Both the position numbers and the translations under genes were made by a program. Below are positions 51,371 to 59,714 of a stretch of 64,000 bases of DNA, piece by piece (positions within the stretch are counted from its first letter, which is position 1; every line of letters starts with the position of its first letter). This DNA is from Deltaproteobacteria bacterium (GTDB lineage Bacteria > Desulfobacterota > Desulfobulbia > Desulfobulbales > SURF-16): positions 1 to 64,000 of the forward strand of contig JACRCD010000002.1 of NCBI GenBank assembly GCA_016219175.1. Reading direction: 5' to 3'. The notes below the pieces were generated by a model, which worked only from the letters and a program-made list of their open reading frames with translations, was not told where the DNA came from and did no database searches.

Positions 51371-53011
51371 ATGACACAAACAATCAATATAGATGATTTC
51401 CTTGCCGAACTGCGGCATGTTGTTGCCGCCAATGACGTTATAAAAGGAACCATCCTTCTGAACCATTTTGATCAGCTTGACGCCAAGGGAGAGAATCAGT
51501 TTCTCTCTTTTCTGGGCGGCGCCGACGGAGAAATGGTTATCACCCTGCTGGCCCGGCTGCTGGTCAGCGACAAGCAGTTCGCCATCCCGAAGGCCGTTAT
51601 CCGCAATCTCCTGCTGGCCCGGGTCATGAAAAGTCCCAAAGAGCTGCTGGGGTTGCTGACCAACGAGCAGATCCGTCAGAAACAGGTTTTTGTTGAGCTG
51701 GCCGGTGAAATCCAGCTGGATGAAGCAATCCCCGTCCTGGAACAGATTCTCGGCTCCACCACGGATGATCTGGCCCTGATGAAGGCCTGCCTGATTGCCC
51801 TGGGCAATATAGGCATGCCTGATCCGATTAACACCTTGAGTGATTTTCTTTATTCCGGACACCGGGAGCTGGTTATTGCCGCCATTAACGCCCTGTCAAA
51901 TATTGATACGCCCGTGTCGGTCAGAAGGCTTGTTGAGCGCATGGGAACGGACAGTGATCTGGATATCATCATCATCGATGCCCTGGCCAATCTGCAGGAT
52001 GCCCTGGCCCTGGATCAGCTGAATAAGGAGCTCAATTCACAGCATGCCTATATCAGAAATCATGTCAAGAGCAGGCTGGCCAAGATCGGCGCGAAAGCCA
52101 TTCCCACGCTGGTCGGGAATCTGGGCAGCAAGGATATCGATCTGCTGGTCCATTCTCTCAACGTGCTGGGCTATATCGGCGATCTGAGCGCGGTGCGGGC
52201 GATACGCAAGCTGCTGCATGAGGAGCCGGCTGACGCCAACGTCCGTTTTGCCGCCTATGAGTCATTGGGCATGATGCCTCTGGCCAAGGGCGCTTATGTG
52301 CTGGCGGAAGGACTTTCCGATCCGGTTGATCAGGTCCGTATCGCCGCGGCCAGGGCCATTGAGTGGAACTGTGATGACATTCTGGTTGCCGGGGTGCGGA
52401 ATCTGGTGGTACAGGGCGGTAAGGAGGCCGAGCACGTGGTCGAGGCGTTTTTGAATTCCGAATCCCACAAGATTGTTTTCAGCGTCATTGATCTTGAGAT
52501 ATTTCAAAAACTGGCAGTGACTTTTCTCAACAAAAAGGCCCACCCGGACCTGAAAAAACGTTATGAGGATCTTTTCAGGGAAAAGGGATATTCTGAACTG
52601 GCCGATAAGCTGTTGAAAAAGAAAATCGGCAAGGAGGAGGAGAAACTGCTCGTTTTCGCGGTTGATGACTCGAGAATGATCCTCTCCATTTACAAGAACA
52701 CCCTGTTCCAGCTTGGCATGGATTCGCAGCTCTTTGAATTTCCGGCGATCGCCATTGAAAAGGCCACGGTGACCAAACCCGATGTTCTGCTGACTGATCT
52801 GAATATGCCTGAAATTACCGGCATTGAGCTGACGCGCCAAATGCGGGCTCTTTATTCACCCCAGGAGCTTCCCATTGTCATGGTGACAACCCAGAGCGAC
52901 AGCCCGGATCACAAGGAAGCCTATGAGGTCGGAGTCAATATGATTCTGGCAAAACCCTTTACGGCGGATCAGCTGCAGGCGGCAATCGGCGAGGTGCTGG
53001 GGAAAAAATGA
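51371..53011 (+). CDS. HEAT-repeat protein with C-terminal receiver domain
   Basis: 546 residues. The first about 415 are helical HEAT-like repeats of roughly 30-35 residues (ALMKACLIALGNIGMPDPINTL, ELVIAAINALSNIDTPVSVRRL, VRIAAARAIEW), a protein-interaction scaffold. The last about 125 form a REC domain, LLVFAVDDSRMILSIYKN, with Asp476 in VLLTDLNMP and Lys in LAKPF. This fusion is uncommon; phosphorylation would control a scaffold. It ends the plus-strand run and is convergent with cheW. Confidence 0.9.
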   Translation: MTQTINIDDFLAELRHVVAANDVIKGTILLNHFDQLDAKGENQFLSFLGGADGEMVITLLARLLVSDKQFAIPKAVIRNLLLARVMKSPKELLGLLTNEQIRQKQVFVELAGEIQLDEAIPVLEQILGSTTDDLALMKACLIALGNIGMPDPINTLSDFLYSGHRELVIAAINALSNIDTPVSVRRLVERMGTDSDLDIIIIDALANLQDALALDQLNKELNSQHAYIRNHVKSRLAKIGAKAIPTLVGNLGSKDIDLLVHSLNVLGYIGDLSAVRAIRKLLHEEPADANVRFAAYESLGMMPLAKGAYVLAEGLSDPVDQVRIAAARAIEWNCDDILVAGVRNLVVQGGKEAEHVVEAFLNSESHKIVFSVIDLEIFQKLAVTFLNKKAHPDLKKRYEDLFREKGYSELADKLLKKKIGKEEEKLLVFAVDDSRMILSIYKNTLFQLGMDSQLFEFPAIAIEKATVTKPDVLLTDLNMPEITGIELTRQMRALYSPQELPIVMVTTQSDSPDHKEAYEVGVNMILAKPFTADQLQAAIGEVLGKK

Positions 53012-53064
53012 TGGTCAGGGAGCCGGTACCGATGTTATGTCCAACTCCCTTCCGCGTACCTTAT

Positions 53065-53520
53065 TCAGTCTCCTGTTTTGAGCAGTTCCTCAATATCCAG
53101 AATGGATACCAGTTCACGCTCCATCTTGTAGATCCCTTCAAAGAAAATACCGGTAACCCCGCTGATATTTGAGGGGGGAGGGGTGATATTCTTCTCGTCG
53201 GCCCAGATAACATCCCGCACTCTGTCAACAAGAATGCCAATGTTTTCCGTGCCTTTGCGGACAACGACAATTTCCATATTCCCATCGTCCTCGATCGGCT
53301 CCAAGGAGAATTTTTTTCGCAGATCAATGACCGTGGCAATTTCGCCCCGCAGATTAATCACTCCCCTGACGTAATCAGGGGCAAGATGGACTTTGGTGAT
53401 CTGGGTGTTTTTGATGATTTCCCGGACCCAGGCGGTGTCAAGTCCGCACGGCATTTCTCCAACCTGGAATATCGCCAGTTCCTTTATGCTTTGGGTTGAT
53501 TTTCCCACAGTCTGTTGCAT
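53065..53520 (-). CDS. cheW: CheW-type adaptor
   Basis: A 151-residue CheW domain: LAIFQVGEMPCGLDTAWVREI, VHLAPDYVRGVINLRGEIATVIDLRK and NIGILVDRVRDVI. Couples receptors to CheA. I chose the ATG at 53520, with GAGGAAACGAGAT upstream, over the GTG at 53541. It is the last gene of the minus-strand operon that begins with the RsbU-like protein, 63 bp after cheA. Confidence 0.93.
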   Translation of the reverse strand: MQQTVGKSTQSIKELAIFQVGEMPCGLDTAWVREIIKNTQITKVHLAPDYVRGVINLRGEIATVIDLRKKFSLEPIEDDGNMEIVVVRKGTENIGILVDRVRDVIWADEKNITPPPSNISGVTGIFFEGIYKMERELVSILDIEELLKTGD

Positions 53521-53583
53521 ATCTCGTTTCCTCGGGTTCACTCAGTGCGCTCCGCTCCGCGCGATTATCCATGGAGATGGAGT

Positions 53584-56500
53584 CTATTTTCTTTTCAGAT
53601 AATAATCGATTTTTGAAATGATTTGTTCCCTGTCCAGTTTAATCAGATATTCATCAACGCCTGCCTCGCGTCCCCGTTCTTCCGCCGCTTCTCCCGCCAC
53701 CGAGGTGACGGCGATGACGGGGAGTTCCGTCCAGCGCATGTCATGTCTGATCTGTCTGGTCAGTTCCAAACCATCCATGTTCGGCATTTCAATGTCGGTC
53801 AACACCAGATGAATTTTTTCCTCGGCCAGGACCTTCAGTGCCTCAAGCCCGTCTTCTGCGGTGAAGGTTGTGTACCCTGATTCGCTGACGAAATTTTGGA
53901 TCTGGTTCATGAAAAATTTGGAATCTTCGACGATAAGGACATTCAAGCCACCCTCACCACCTTCTTCAGTCTTGTTCTTGATAAGTCCCCATTCGGGCAT
54001 AATGCAGGTTACGACCCCATACAGATCAACCAGCAGGGTTATTTTGTCAAAGATGATCATTGAGCCGAGAATGCCCGGCTGTTTATGGGTGACATCATCT
54101 ATCTTGATCTGGGCATCGAGGATATCCACGATCTCGCTGACCATGATGCCCACCTCGCGGCCCGCCATGGGAAAAACGATGACGTAGCATGATTCGGCTG
54201 CCTGGTCGCGCATGCCGACATTGGCCACTTCCTCAACGCCAAAAAGCGCCAGGCTCCCGCCCCGGTACTGGATGTTTCTACGTCCGGCGGTTACGGATAT
54301 TTCCCCATTTTTGATCCTCTCTATTCTGGAGATAAGACCTAAGGGGATGGCCATCTGTTCATCCGGCCCATTCATGACAATAAGAAGGGATTGTGAATCC
54401 TCCATTCCCGCCTTTTCCTCTTTCATCAGCTGGATCTGCGCCTTGACCCTTTCGGAAACCATGTTCAGCTTCATCTGGGCGCTGATGCCAACCACGTCAA
54501 GGATCAGAGCAACACGTCCGTCACCCTGGATGGTGGCTCCCGCGTAACATTTGCAGTTACGGAGATGCGAACCCAGAGGTTTGACCACGATTTCCTCGGA
54601 ATCAAGGAGCTGGTCGACAATCAAGCCATAGTGAAAATCCCCGGAGGAAAGAACAAGAATATTGTAAGCGCTCATCGGGTTGGTGCGGCGGTCCTCGGCG
54701 CTCCGTTTGTCGACGAATTCTTCCTGCTGCTCGGTCTGGGATTCATTTTCAGGTGACGGAAAACGATTTTTTCCGCTGCCGCGCGGATCGGATATGTTGA
54801 GCCGGCGATCCCTTTTGCTTTCCTGGGTATGCGGGTCAACAAACGAGTAGCTGCTGAAGCCCAGGGCGTTACGCAGATGGATGAGGGGGAGAAGCTCGCC
54901 GCGCAAACGGATAACCAGGGCATCCCCGATTTTTTCAATTCTTTCCTTTACCTGGTTTGCCGGCACACGGACAAGTTCAACAAGGTTGACCTGGGGAATG
55001 GCAAAGCGCTCCTGCTGGCAGGTGACGATAAGGCTGGGGATAATAGCCAGGGTCAGAGGCAGCTTGATTGAGATGGTGGTGCCGGTGCCGATGGAGCTGT
55101 CGATGTCGATCACTCCGCCCAGTCTGGAGAGGTTTGTGTTGACCACGTCCATGCCGACGCCGCGTCCCGATACATCCGTCACCTCCTTGGCGGTGGAAAG
55201 TCCCGGGGTAAAGATGAGTTTGTTTAATTCTTTCTGGGACATGGATTCCAGCTGGGCCCTGTCGTGCAGCCCCATTTCCAGAACCTTGGCCTTGAGTTTT
55301 TCGGTGTTGATGCCGGCGCCGTCGTCCTCTATCTCAATAATGACCTGCCCGCCTTCGTGGAAGGCGGACAAGCGCAGAAGACCGATCTCCGGTTTATTGC
55401 TCTTGATGCGCACCGCCGGTAATTCAATACCGTGATCAACCGAATTCCTGACAAGATGGGTCAGTGGGTCGCCGATGGCCTCAATAATGGTTTTGTCCAG
55501 TTCAACCTCTTCCCCTTCAATAATAAGGTTGATCTCCTTGGCCAGATCCTTGGAAAGATCACGGACAACTCGTTTGAATTTATTGAAAATATTGCCGACA
55601 GGCTGCATTCTGGTCGACATGATCGCCTCCTGCAGTTCGGAGGTCACCAGATCAAGCCGCTGGGAAACGGTGTCAACACCCTGCTGGTTGCGGGAGGCGA
55701 CTGCCTGCACGAGCTGATTCCTGGTCAACACCAGCTCTCCCGCCAAGGTCATCAGGTTGTCCAGGATTTTGACGCTGACCCGCAGGTTTGTTTCCGCCTT
55801 GATCTGGGGCGGTTCTTTCGCTGCTGGCCCGGCCTTTGCCGCGGCTGAGGTGTCGGGGGCGGCATCCTGGGCTGTTTCCTGGAGGGTGGAAGCCGGGGCT
55901 GTCATAACCGGGGCTGGCTGGACTTCGGTTTTCGGTTGCTGGGGAGCCGCCGTTTTGGTTGGAGCCGGCTTTGCCGCTGGTTTGGGTTTTTCCGGCTCTT
56001 TGGCCGGCATGGTTTGTGCCTGGGCCTCCGGTTTTGCAGGGGCAGGGGCTTCTGTTTTCACGGGATGAATTTTCGACGAATCAAGTCCGAGAAACCCGGT
56101 CAGGAGATCGATCTCCATGATGGTGGCAAAAAGGGCAAAAAAAGGAATCCTCATGGCCCCGATATCAGTATTAAGGTCGCCGACCGAGGAAATATCCACC
56201 TTGCTGTCAACCATCTGTCCGGTTTGCTGCAGTTCCCTGATGACGGCAAGAGGCGTTTTGCCGTGCTGTTCAATGTCTGAGATCAGGTCGTATTCCAGGA
56301 CAAAGAGGTTGTTTCCGCCTTTCATGGTGGAATTTAACTCAAATTCGGTGAGTTGGAAGAGATCGGCATTGCCTGGTATGCCAAGCGAAATTCTGTTTTC
56401 CAGGGTTGGCTTTTCCTCCTCGGCCAGATTGGAGGATACGGCTTTCTGCAGGGCGGTAATGTGCGCGGCTATATCCACTTCATTGCTGGTGGAGGCATTG

Positions 56501-56817
56501 TTGATCATGGTGCCGAGAAGATCGGTGGCGTCAAGAAGGGTGCTGACGATCGCCGGAGTCGGCACAAGCTCCGCGTTTCTGATGAGATTCATCAGGTTCT
56601 CCGAGGCATGCGCCAATTCCTTCACCTTATCAAGACCAAGAAATCCCGCCCCGCCCTTCAGCGAATGCACGGCGCGGAAAACTTTGTTGACCAGATCCGA
56701 GTCAATATTGGCGCCCGCCTCTTCTATGGCCAGCAGATCGGCTTCAATCCCATCCAGGTGCTCTTTGGATTCCTCAACAAAAGCCAACAGGGTTTCATCA
56801 TCATCAATCAAGGGCAT
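53584..56817 (-). CDS. cheA: Hybrid CheA kinase with two CheW-like domains and a receiver
   Basis: 1077 residues. An HPt domain with phospho-His51 in FRAVHSLKGGAGFL is followed by a divergent region (about 150-260) and an Ala/Pro/Lys linker (about 265-350). Dimerisation and HATPase domains come next (HLVRNSVDHGIELP, IEIEDDGAGIN, DVSGRGVGMDVV). Two CheW-like domains then follow: one after the kinase core (LAIIPSLIVTCQQERFAIP...), a second around 840-960 (SLLIVMNGPDEQMAIPLG). A C-terminal REC has Asp1008 in LVLTDIEMPNMDG. Typical CheA proteins have 650-750 residues and one CheW domain. GAGGAG lies 9 nt before the ATG. No MCP gene is adjacent. Control of the STAS/RsbW pair upstream is an attractive hypothesis. 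Confidence 0.92.
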   Translation of the reverse strand: MPLIDDDETLLAFVEESKEHLDGIEADLLAIEEAGANIDSDLVNKVFRAVHSLKGGAGFLGLDKVKELAHASENLMNLIRNAELVPTPAIVSTLLDATDLLGTMINNASTSNEVDIAAHITALQKAVSSNLAEEEKPTLENRISLGIPGNADLFQLTEFELNSTMKGGNNLFVLEYDLISDIEQHGKTPLAVIRELQQTGQMVDSKVDISSVGDLNTDIGAMRIPFFALFATIMEIDLLTGFLGLDSSKIHPVKTEAPAPAKPEAQAQTMPAKEPEKPKPAAKPAPTKTAAPQQPKTEVQPAPVMTAPASTLQETAQDAAPDTSAAAKAGPAAKEPPQIKAETNLRVSVKILDNLMTLAGELVLTRNQLVQAVASRNQQGVDTVSQRLDLVTSELQEAIMSTRMQPVGNIFNKFKRVVRDLSKDLAKEINLIIEGEEVELDKTIIEAIGDPLTHLVRNSVDHGIELPAVRIKSNKPEIGLLRLSAFHEGGQVIIEIEDDGAGINTEKLKAKVLEMGLHDRAQLESMSQKELNKLIFTPGLSTAKEVTDVSGRGVGMDVVNTNLSRLGGVIDIDSSIGTGTTISIKLPLTLAIIPSLIVTCQQERFAIPQVNLVELVRVPANQVKERIEKIGDALVIRLRGELLPLIHLRNALGFSSYSFVDPHTQESKRDRRLNISDPRGSGKNRFPSPENESQTEQQEEFVDKRSAEDRRTNPMSAYNILVLSSGDFHYGLIVDQLLDSEEIVVKPLGSHLRNCKCYAGATIQGDGRVALILDVVGISAQMKLNMVSERVKAQIQLMKEEKAGMEDSQSLLIVMNGPDEQMAIPLGLISRIERIKNGEISVTAGRRNIQYRGGSLALFGVEEVANVGMRDQAAESCYVIVFPMAGREVGIMVSEIVDILDAQIKIDDVTHKQPGILGSMIIFDKITLLVDLYGVVTCIMPEWGLIKNKTEEGGEGGLNVLIVEDSKFFMNQIQNFVSESGYTTFTAEDGLEALKVLAEEKIHLVLTDIEMPNMDGLELTRQIRHDMRWTELPVIAVTSVAGEAAEERGREAGVDEYLIKLDREQIISKIDYYLKRK

Positions 56818-56855
56818 ATCATATTTCTCCTCAGCAGCTTTACCGGTACCGTTTA

Positions 56856-57158
56856 TTAGCTGATTTTAAAATGATTATCCAGCCGCATCACTTTGAAAAG
56901 CTGGCGGAGATCCTCGGTCAGATTAATCAGTTCAATCTCGCCTCCGCCGTTATTGGCAAGGCTGTTGCGGATGGAGATAAGCAAGCCGATGCCGGAGGAG
57001 TCAATCATCTCGGTGCCGGAAAGATCAATGATAATCTTTTTTTCCCCGCTGTTGATGATTTCGAGAAATTCCTGCTTCAGACCGGCGCATTGCGAGGCAA
57101 CGATATCAATTCCAGGCTTCATGGTGACAACGCCGTTTTTTCTTTCGATAAGGCTCAT
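56856..57158 (-). CDS. STAS-domain anti-sigma-factor antagonist
   Basis: A 100-residue SpoIIAA/RsbV-like protein. Core: KIIIDLSGTEMIDSSGIGLLISIRNSL, with the phosphorylatable serine in DSSGIG. In partner switching the unphosphorylated form sequesters an RsbW-type kinase. It sits between the kinase (57211-57633) and cheA in one operon, with an AAGGA ribosome-binding site. Confidence 0.93.
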   Translation of the reverse strand: MSLIERKNGVVTMKPGIDIVASQCAGLKQEFLEIINSGEKKIIIDLSGTEMIDSSGIGLLISIRNSLANNGGGEIELINLTEDLRQLFKVMRLDNHFKIS

Positions 57159-57210
57159 AGTTCAATCCTTTTTGTTTTTATTATGGCTCGTAAATAACCA
57201 TCATAATACA

Positions 57211-57633
57211 TTATATGATTTTTTTTGTTAAATAAAGCGTATTGCCGGAATCATTAAATCTTATTTCAAAACCGAAATGGGCCATGGATTTCAGACCGCG
57301 GCCGGAAGAGGAGTCGGTTGAGACGGGGCCTTTCATGATCTGTTCTCTCCAGTCAAAACCTTTTCCCTGGTCGGTAACGGTTATGGAGACAACATTCTGA
57401 TCAACGCCTATGGTGCAGCTGACTTTTAAGGCGCTGTTCTTCTTGTTGCCATGGATGACGGCGTTATTCAAGGCCTCCCTCAGGATGTAGATCAACTCGA
57501 ACTGACGGCAATGAATCTCTCGGGAGCTGAAAAAAAATTTTATGGACTCAACGGCCTTGTCAACATTGTCCAGGGTCGAGGAAAAGGTGCAGGAGATGGC
57601 GCTGTCCTCTTCCCTGACAATAAAATCCTGCAT
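57211..57633 (-). CDS. RsbW/SpoIIAB-like serine kinase (HATPase_c_2)
   Basis: A 140-residue ATP-binding anti-sigma-factor-type kinase. It has the N-box ILREALNNAVIHGNKKN, the G1-like TVTDQGKGFDW and the G2-like SSGRGLKSMAHFG. Expected to phosphorylate the STAS protein encoded next. It begins 2 bp after the RsbU-like gene. No sigma factor of the SigB type is nearby, so its target may not be a sigma factor. Confidence 0.9.
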   Translation of the reverse strand: MQDFIVREEDSAISCTFSSTLDNVDKAVESIKFFFSSREIHCRQFELIYILREALNNAVIHGNKKNSALKVSCTIGVDQNVVSITVTDQGKGFDWREQIMKGPVSTDSSSGRGLKSMAHFGFEIRFNDSGNTLYLTKKII

Positions 57634-57635
57634 GT

Positions 57636-58757
57636 TTATACCTCAATGGCCATGATGACGATATCATCATCCGGTTCACTTTTATAGTAACAGACCATTT
57701 CGTTTAATTTGGTCGCGGCATCGTGGATCGGAATGTTTCTCATCTCCTCGACAAAGGGCAGCAGTTCCTTGGTCAACGCCGTCCATACCTGGCGTGACTG
57801 AGCCCGTTCAAGCAGCCCGTCCGAATAGATATAGAAACGGTCTCCCGGCGCCACCTTCATTTCACATGTCTCAAAATACGCGTCACTGAGGATGCCGACG
57901 GGGGTGCCTCGGGCCGAGATAAATTCAGCCGGTTTGTTGACCGGTACGTAGACAACAGGAGGATGTCCCGCATTGACCAGGGACATCATCAATGTCTGCC
58001 GGTTCAGGCGGGCAAAGACAGCGGTCAGGTATTTCGCCTCAGGCAGAATATCAATGAGTACGCTGTTCATCATTTTCATGCTGTCGGAGGGGCTGTAGAT
58101 CAGCGATGAGTTCTGCTGGAGGAGGGCTTTCACCGCGGCGGTAATAAAACTCGTGCCGATGTCATGACCCGAGACGTCGGCCACCATGTAAACGGAGATA
58201 TTTTCAGCAACCTGCAGGACATCGTAAAAATCTCCCCCCGCCTCAAACAGTGAGGAATAATAGATGCCGAATTTTGCCTGGGGCAGATCGGATGGATTGA
58301 CCAGCATGGCAGCCTGGGCGTCATGGATCTGTTTGAGTTTCTCCGTCTGTCTTTGCACCAGGGCCTTGGTGGCCAGGCTTAATTTCAGATGCAGCCTGAC
58401 GCGGGCTATTACCTCCGTGGTGTTGAAGGGTTTGACGATGTAATCCACCGCGCCGAGTTCAAAACCCTTGACCTTGGAGGAAACATCATCGTTGCCCGTG
58501 AGAAAGATGACCGGAATGGAATTGGTCTTCGGGTTTCTCTGCATCTTTTCCAGCACCTCAAAGCCGCTCTCCTTGGGCATGATGATATCCATCAGGACCA
58601 GGTCCGGCAGGTGGGTGGCCACAAGTTGCCTGGCATCCAGGCCGTTACTCGCGGAGATGACGCTGTATCCCTCTCGCTGCAGTGAAATCTGCAAAAGTTT
58701 CAGATTGATGGGAGTGTCGTCAACAATGAGGATGGTAATTTCTTGTTTGCTTTCCAT
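57636..58757 (-). CDS. Response regulator-PP2C phosphatase (RsbU-like)
   Basis: 373 residues: a REC domain (TILIVDDTPINLKLLQ; Asp in LVLMDIIMPKESG; VKPFNTTEV), a short coiled linker (LATKALVQRQTEKLKQIHDAQ) and a SpoIIE/PP2C domain. Metal-binding segments include EAGGDFYDV, VADVSGHDIGTSF and YSDGLLERAQ. It should dephosphorylate the STAS protein when its REC is phosphorylated. First gene of the rsbU-rsbW-STAS-cheA-cheW operon. Confidence 0.94.
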   Translation of the reverse strand: MESKQEITILIVDDTPINLKLLQISLQREGYSVISASNGLDARQLVATHLPDLVLMDIIMPKESGFEVLEKMQRNPKTNSIPVIFLTGNDDVSSKVKGFELGAVDYIVKPFNTTEVIARVRLHLKLSLATKALVQRQTEKLKQIHDAQAAMLVNPSDLPQAKFGIYYSSLFEAGGDFYDVLQVAENISVYMVADVSGHDIGTSFITAAVKALLQQNSSLIYSPSDSMKMMNSVLIDILPEAKYLTAVFARLNRQTLMMSLVNAGHPPVVYVPVNKPAEFISARGTPVGILSDAYFETCEMKVAPGDRFYIYSDGLLERAQSRQVWTALTKELLPFVEEMRNIPIHDAATKLNEMVCYYKSEPDDDIVIMAIEV

Positions 58758-58919
58758 TGCCCGGCTGGAATGAGAGTGAATGATGAACCCGCTGTCTGCG
58801 ATAAAAAATATTATTTTCTTTTCGGCGGGGAAAAGTCAATTTTTTTATTCTTGCGGGAGAAGCGAACAGGCGGAAGGCAAGAGGGAAAAAGGCAAAAGGC
58901 GGGAGATGAGGCGGGCTCG

Positions 58920-59393
58920 CTACAGCTCCCGCAGCAGGGAGGGCAGGCGCGGTTGCATGCCGCCCCAGGCGGTTAAGCGGGCCAGGCGGGAATATTCACT
59001 GATCAGGACGAGGTTGATGTCAAGGCGGTCAGCCGGCATGAGGTTTTCCAGCCGGTCAGGCCATTCAATGACAGTCAGCCCCTGGCCATACATGTAGTCT
59101 TCAAAGCCGAGTTCCTCTACTTCTTCCATGGAGCCGAGACGATAGAGGTCCATATGGTACATGGGCATGCGTCCGGGATACTCGTGCAGGAGGCTGAAGG
59201 TGGGGCTGGTGATGTAACAGCCGGCGGGGACGGCAAGTCCCTGTCCGATCGCCTGGGTGAGGGTGGTTTTGCCGGCGCCAAGATCACCCGACAGGGTGAA
59301 AATGTCGCCGGGACGGGCAAATAGACCCAGGTGACGGCCAAGATGGACGGTATCTTCCAGCCGGTCGAGGGCAAGTTTGATGGCAGGGTTCAT
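58920..59393 (-). CDS. tsaE: tRNA threonylcarbamoyladenosine biosynthesis ATPase TsaE
   Basis: A 157-residue P-loop ATPase of the t6A pathway. Motifs are LSGDLGAGKTTLTQAIGQGL (Walker A), SPTFSLLHEYPG and MYHMDLYRL; a later VIEWPDRLENLMP is family-typical. Works with TsaB, TsaD and the TsaC-like product at 44980. The C-terminus ends abruptly near the next gap. Upstream (21 bp) is a small diheme protein gene. Confidence 0.94.
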   Translation of the reverse strand: MNPAIKLALDRLEDTVHLGRHLGLFARPGDIFTLSGDLGAGKTTLTQAIGQGLAVPAGCYITSPTFSLLHEYPGRMPMYHMDLYRLGSMEEVEELGFEDYMYGQGLTVIEWPDRLENLMPADRLDINLVLISEYSRLARLTAWGGMQPRLPSLLREL

Positions 59394-59413
59394 CAGCGGA
59401 AACGATAAAGAAT

Positions 59414-59686
59414 TTATTTCGTCCTCTTATGGCAGAAGAGGCAGCGGTATTTGGGGGGATGGTCCGGGGGAAGGGGGGCTTCACCATCAGGATTGTGGCA
59501 GCTTTCACAAAATTTTTCCGCCTCCTTTTTTTCCATGGTAAAAAAGCGTTCATGCTTTTCGTCATGGGGAATAAATGCGGTCGTTTCCGGGGGGGCATTC
59601 CACAGGAACAGGAATACCCCTCCGCAGACAAGAAGGAAGATCAGGTTGAGCAGGATTGTTTTTTTGGTTTTATTGTTCATCGCCAT
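59414..59686 (-). CDS. Membrane-anchored small diheme protein
   Basis: A 90-residue protein with one N-terminal transmembrane helix (about 10-29) and a periplasmic tail carrying two c-type haem motifs, CESCH (60-64) and CLFCH (82-86), with HPP/Pro-rich spacing between them. The second motif lies 5 residues from the C-terminus. A GAGAGGA box precedes the ATG pair (positions 1 and 3). It is too short for a known multihaem cytochrome family I can name. It lies between tsaE and a flavoprotein gene on the same strand. A membrane electron-transfer role is plausible. Confidence 0.75.
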   Translation of the reverse strand: MAMNNKTKKTILLNLIFLLVCGGVFLFLWNAPPETTAFIPHDEKHERFFTMEKKEAEKFCESCHNPDGEAPLPPDHPPKYRCLFCHKRTK

Positions 59687-59714
59687 TTTGTCCTCTCATG
59701 ACTGGATTCATGTT

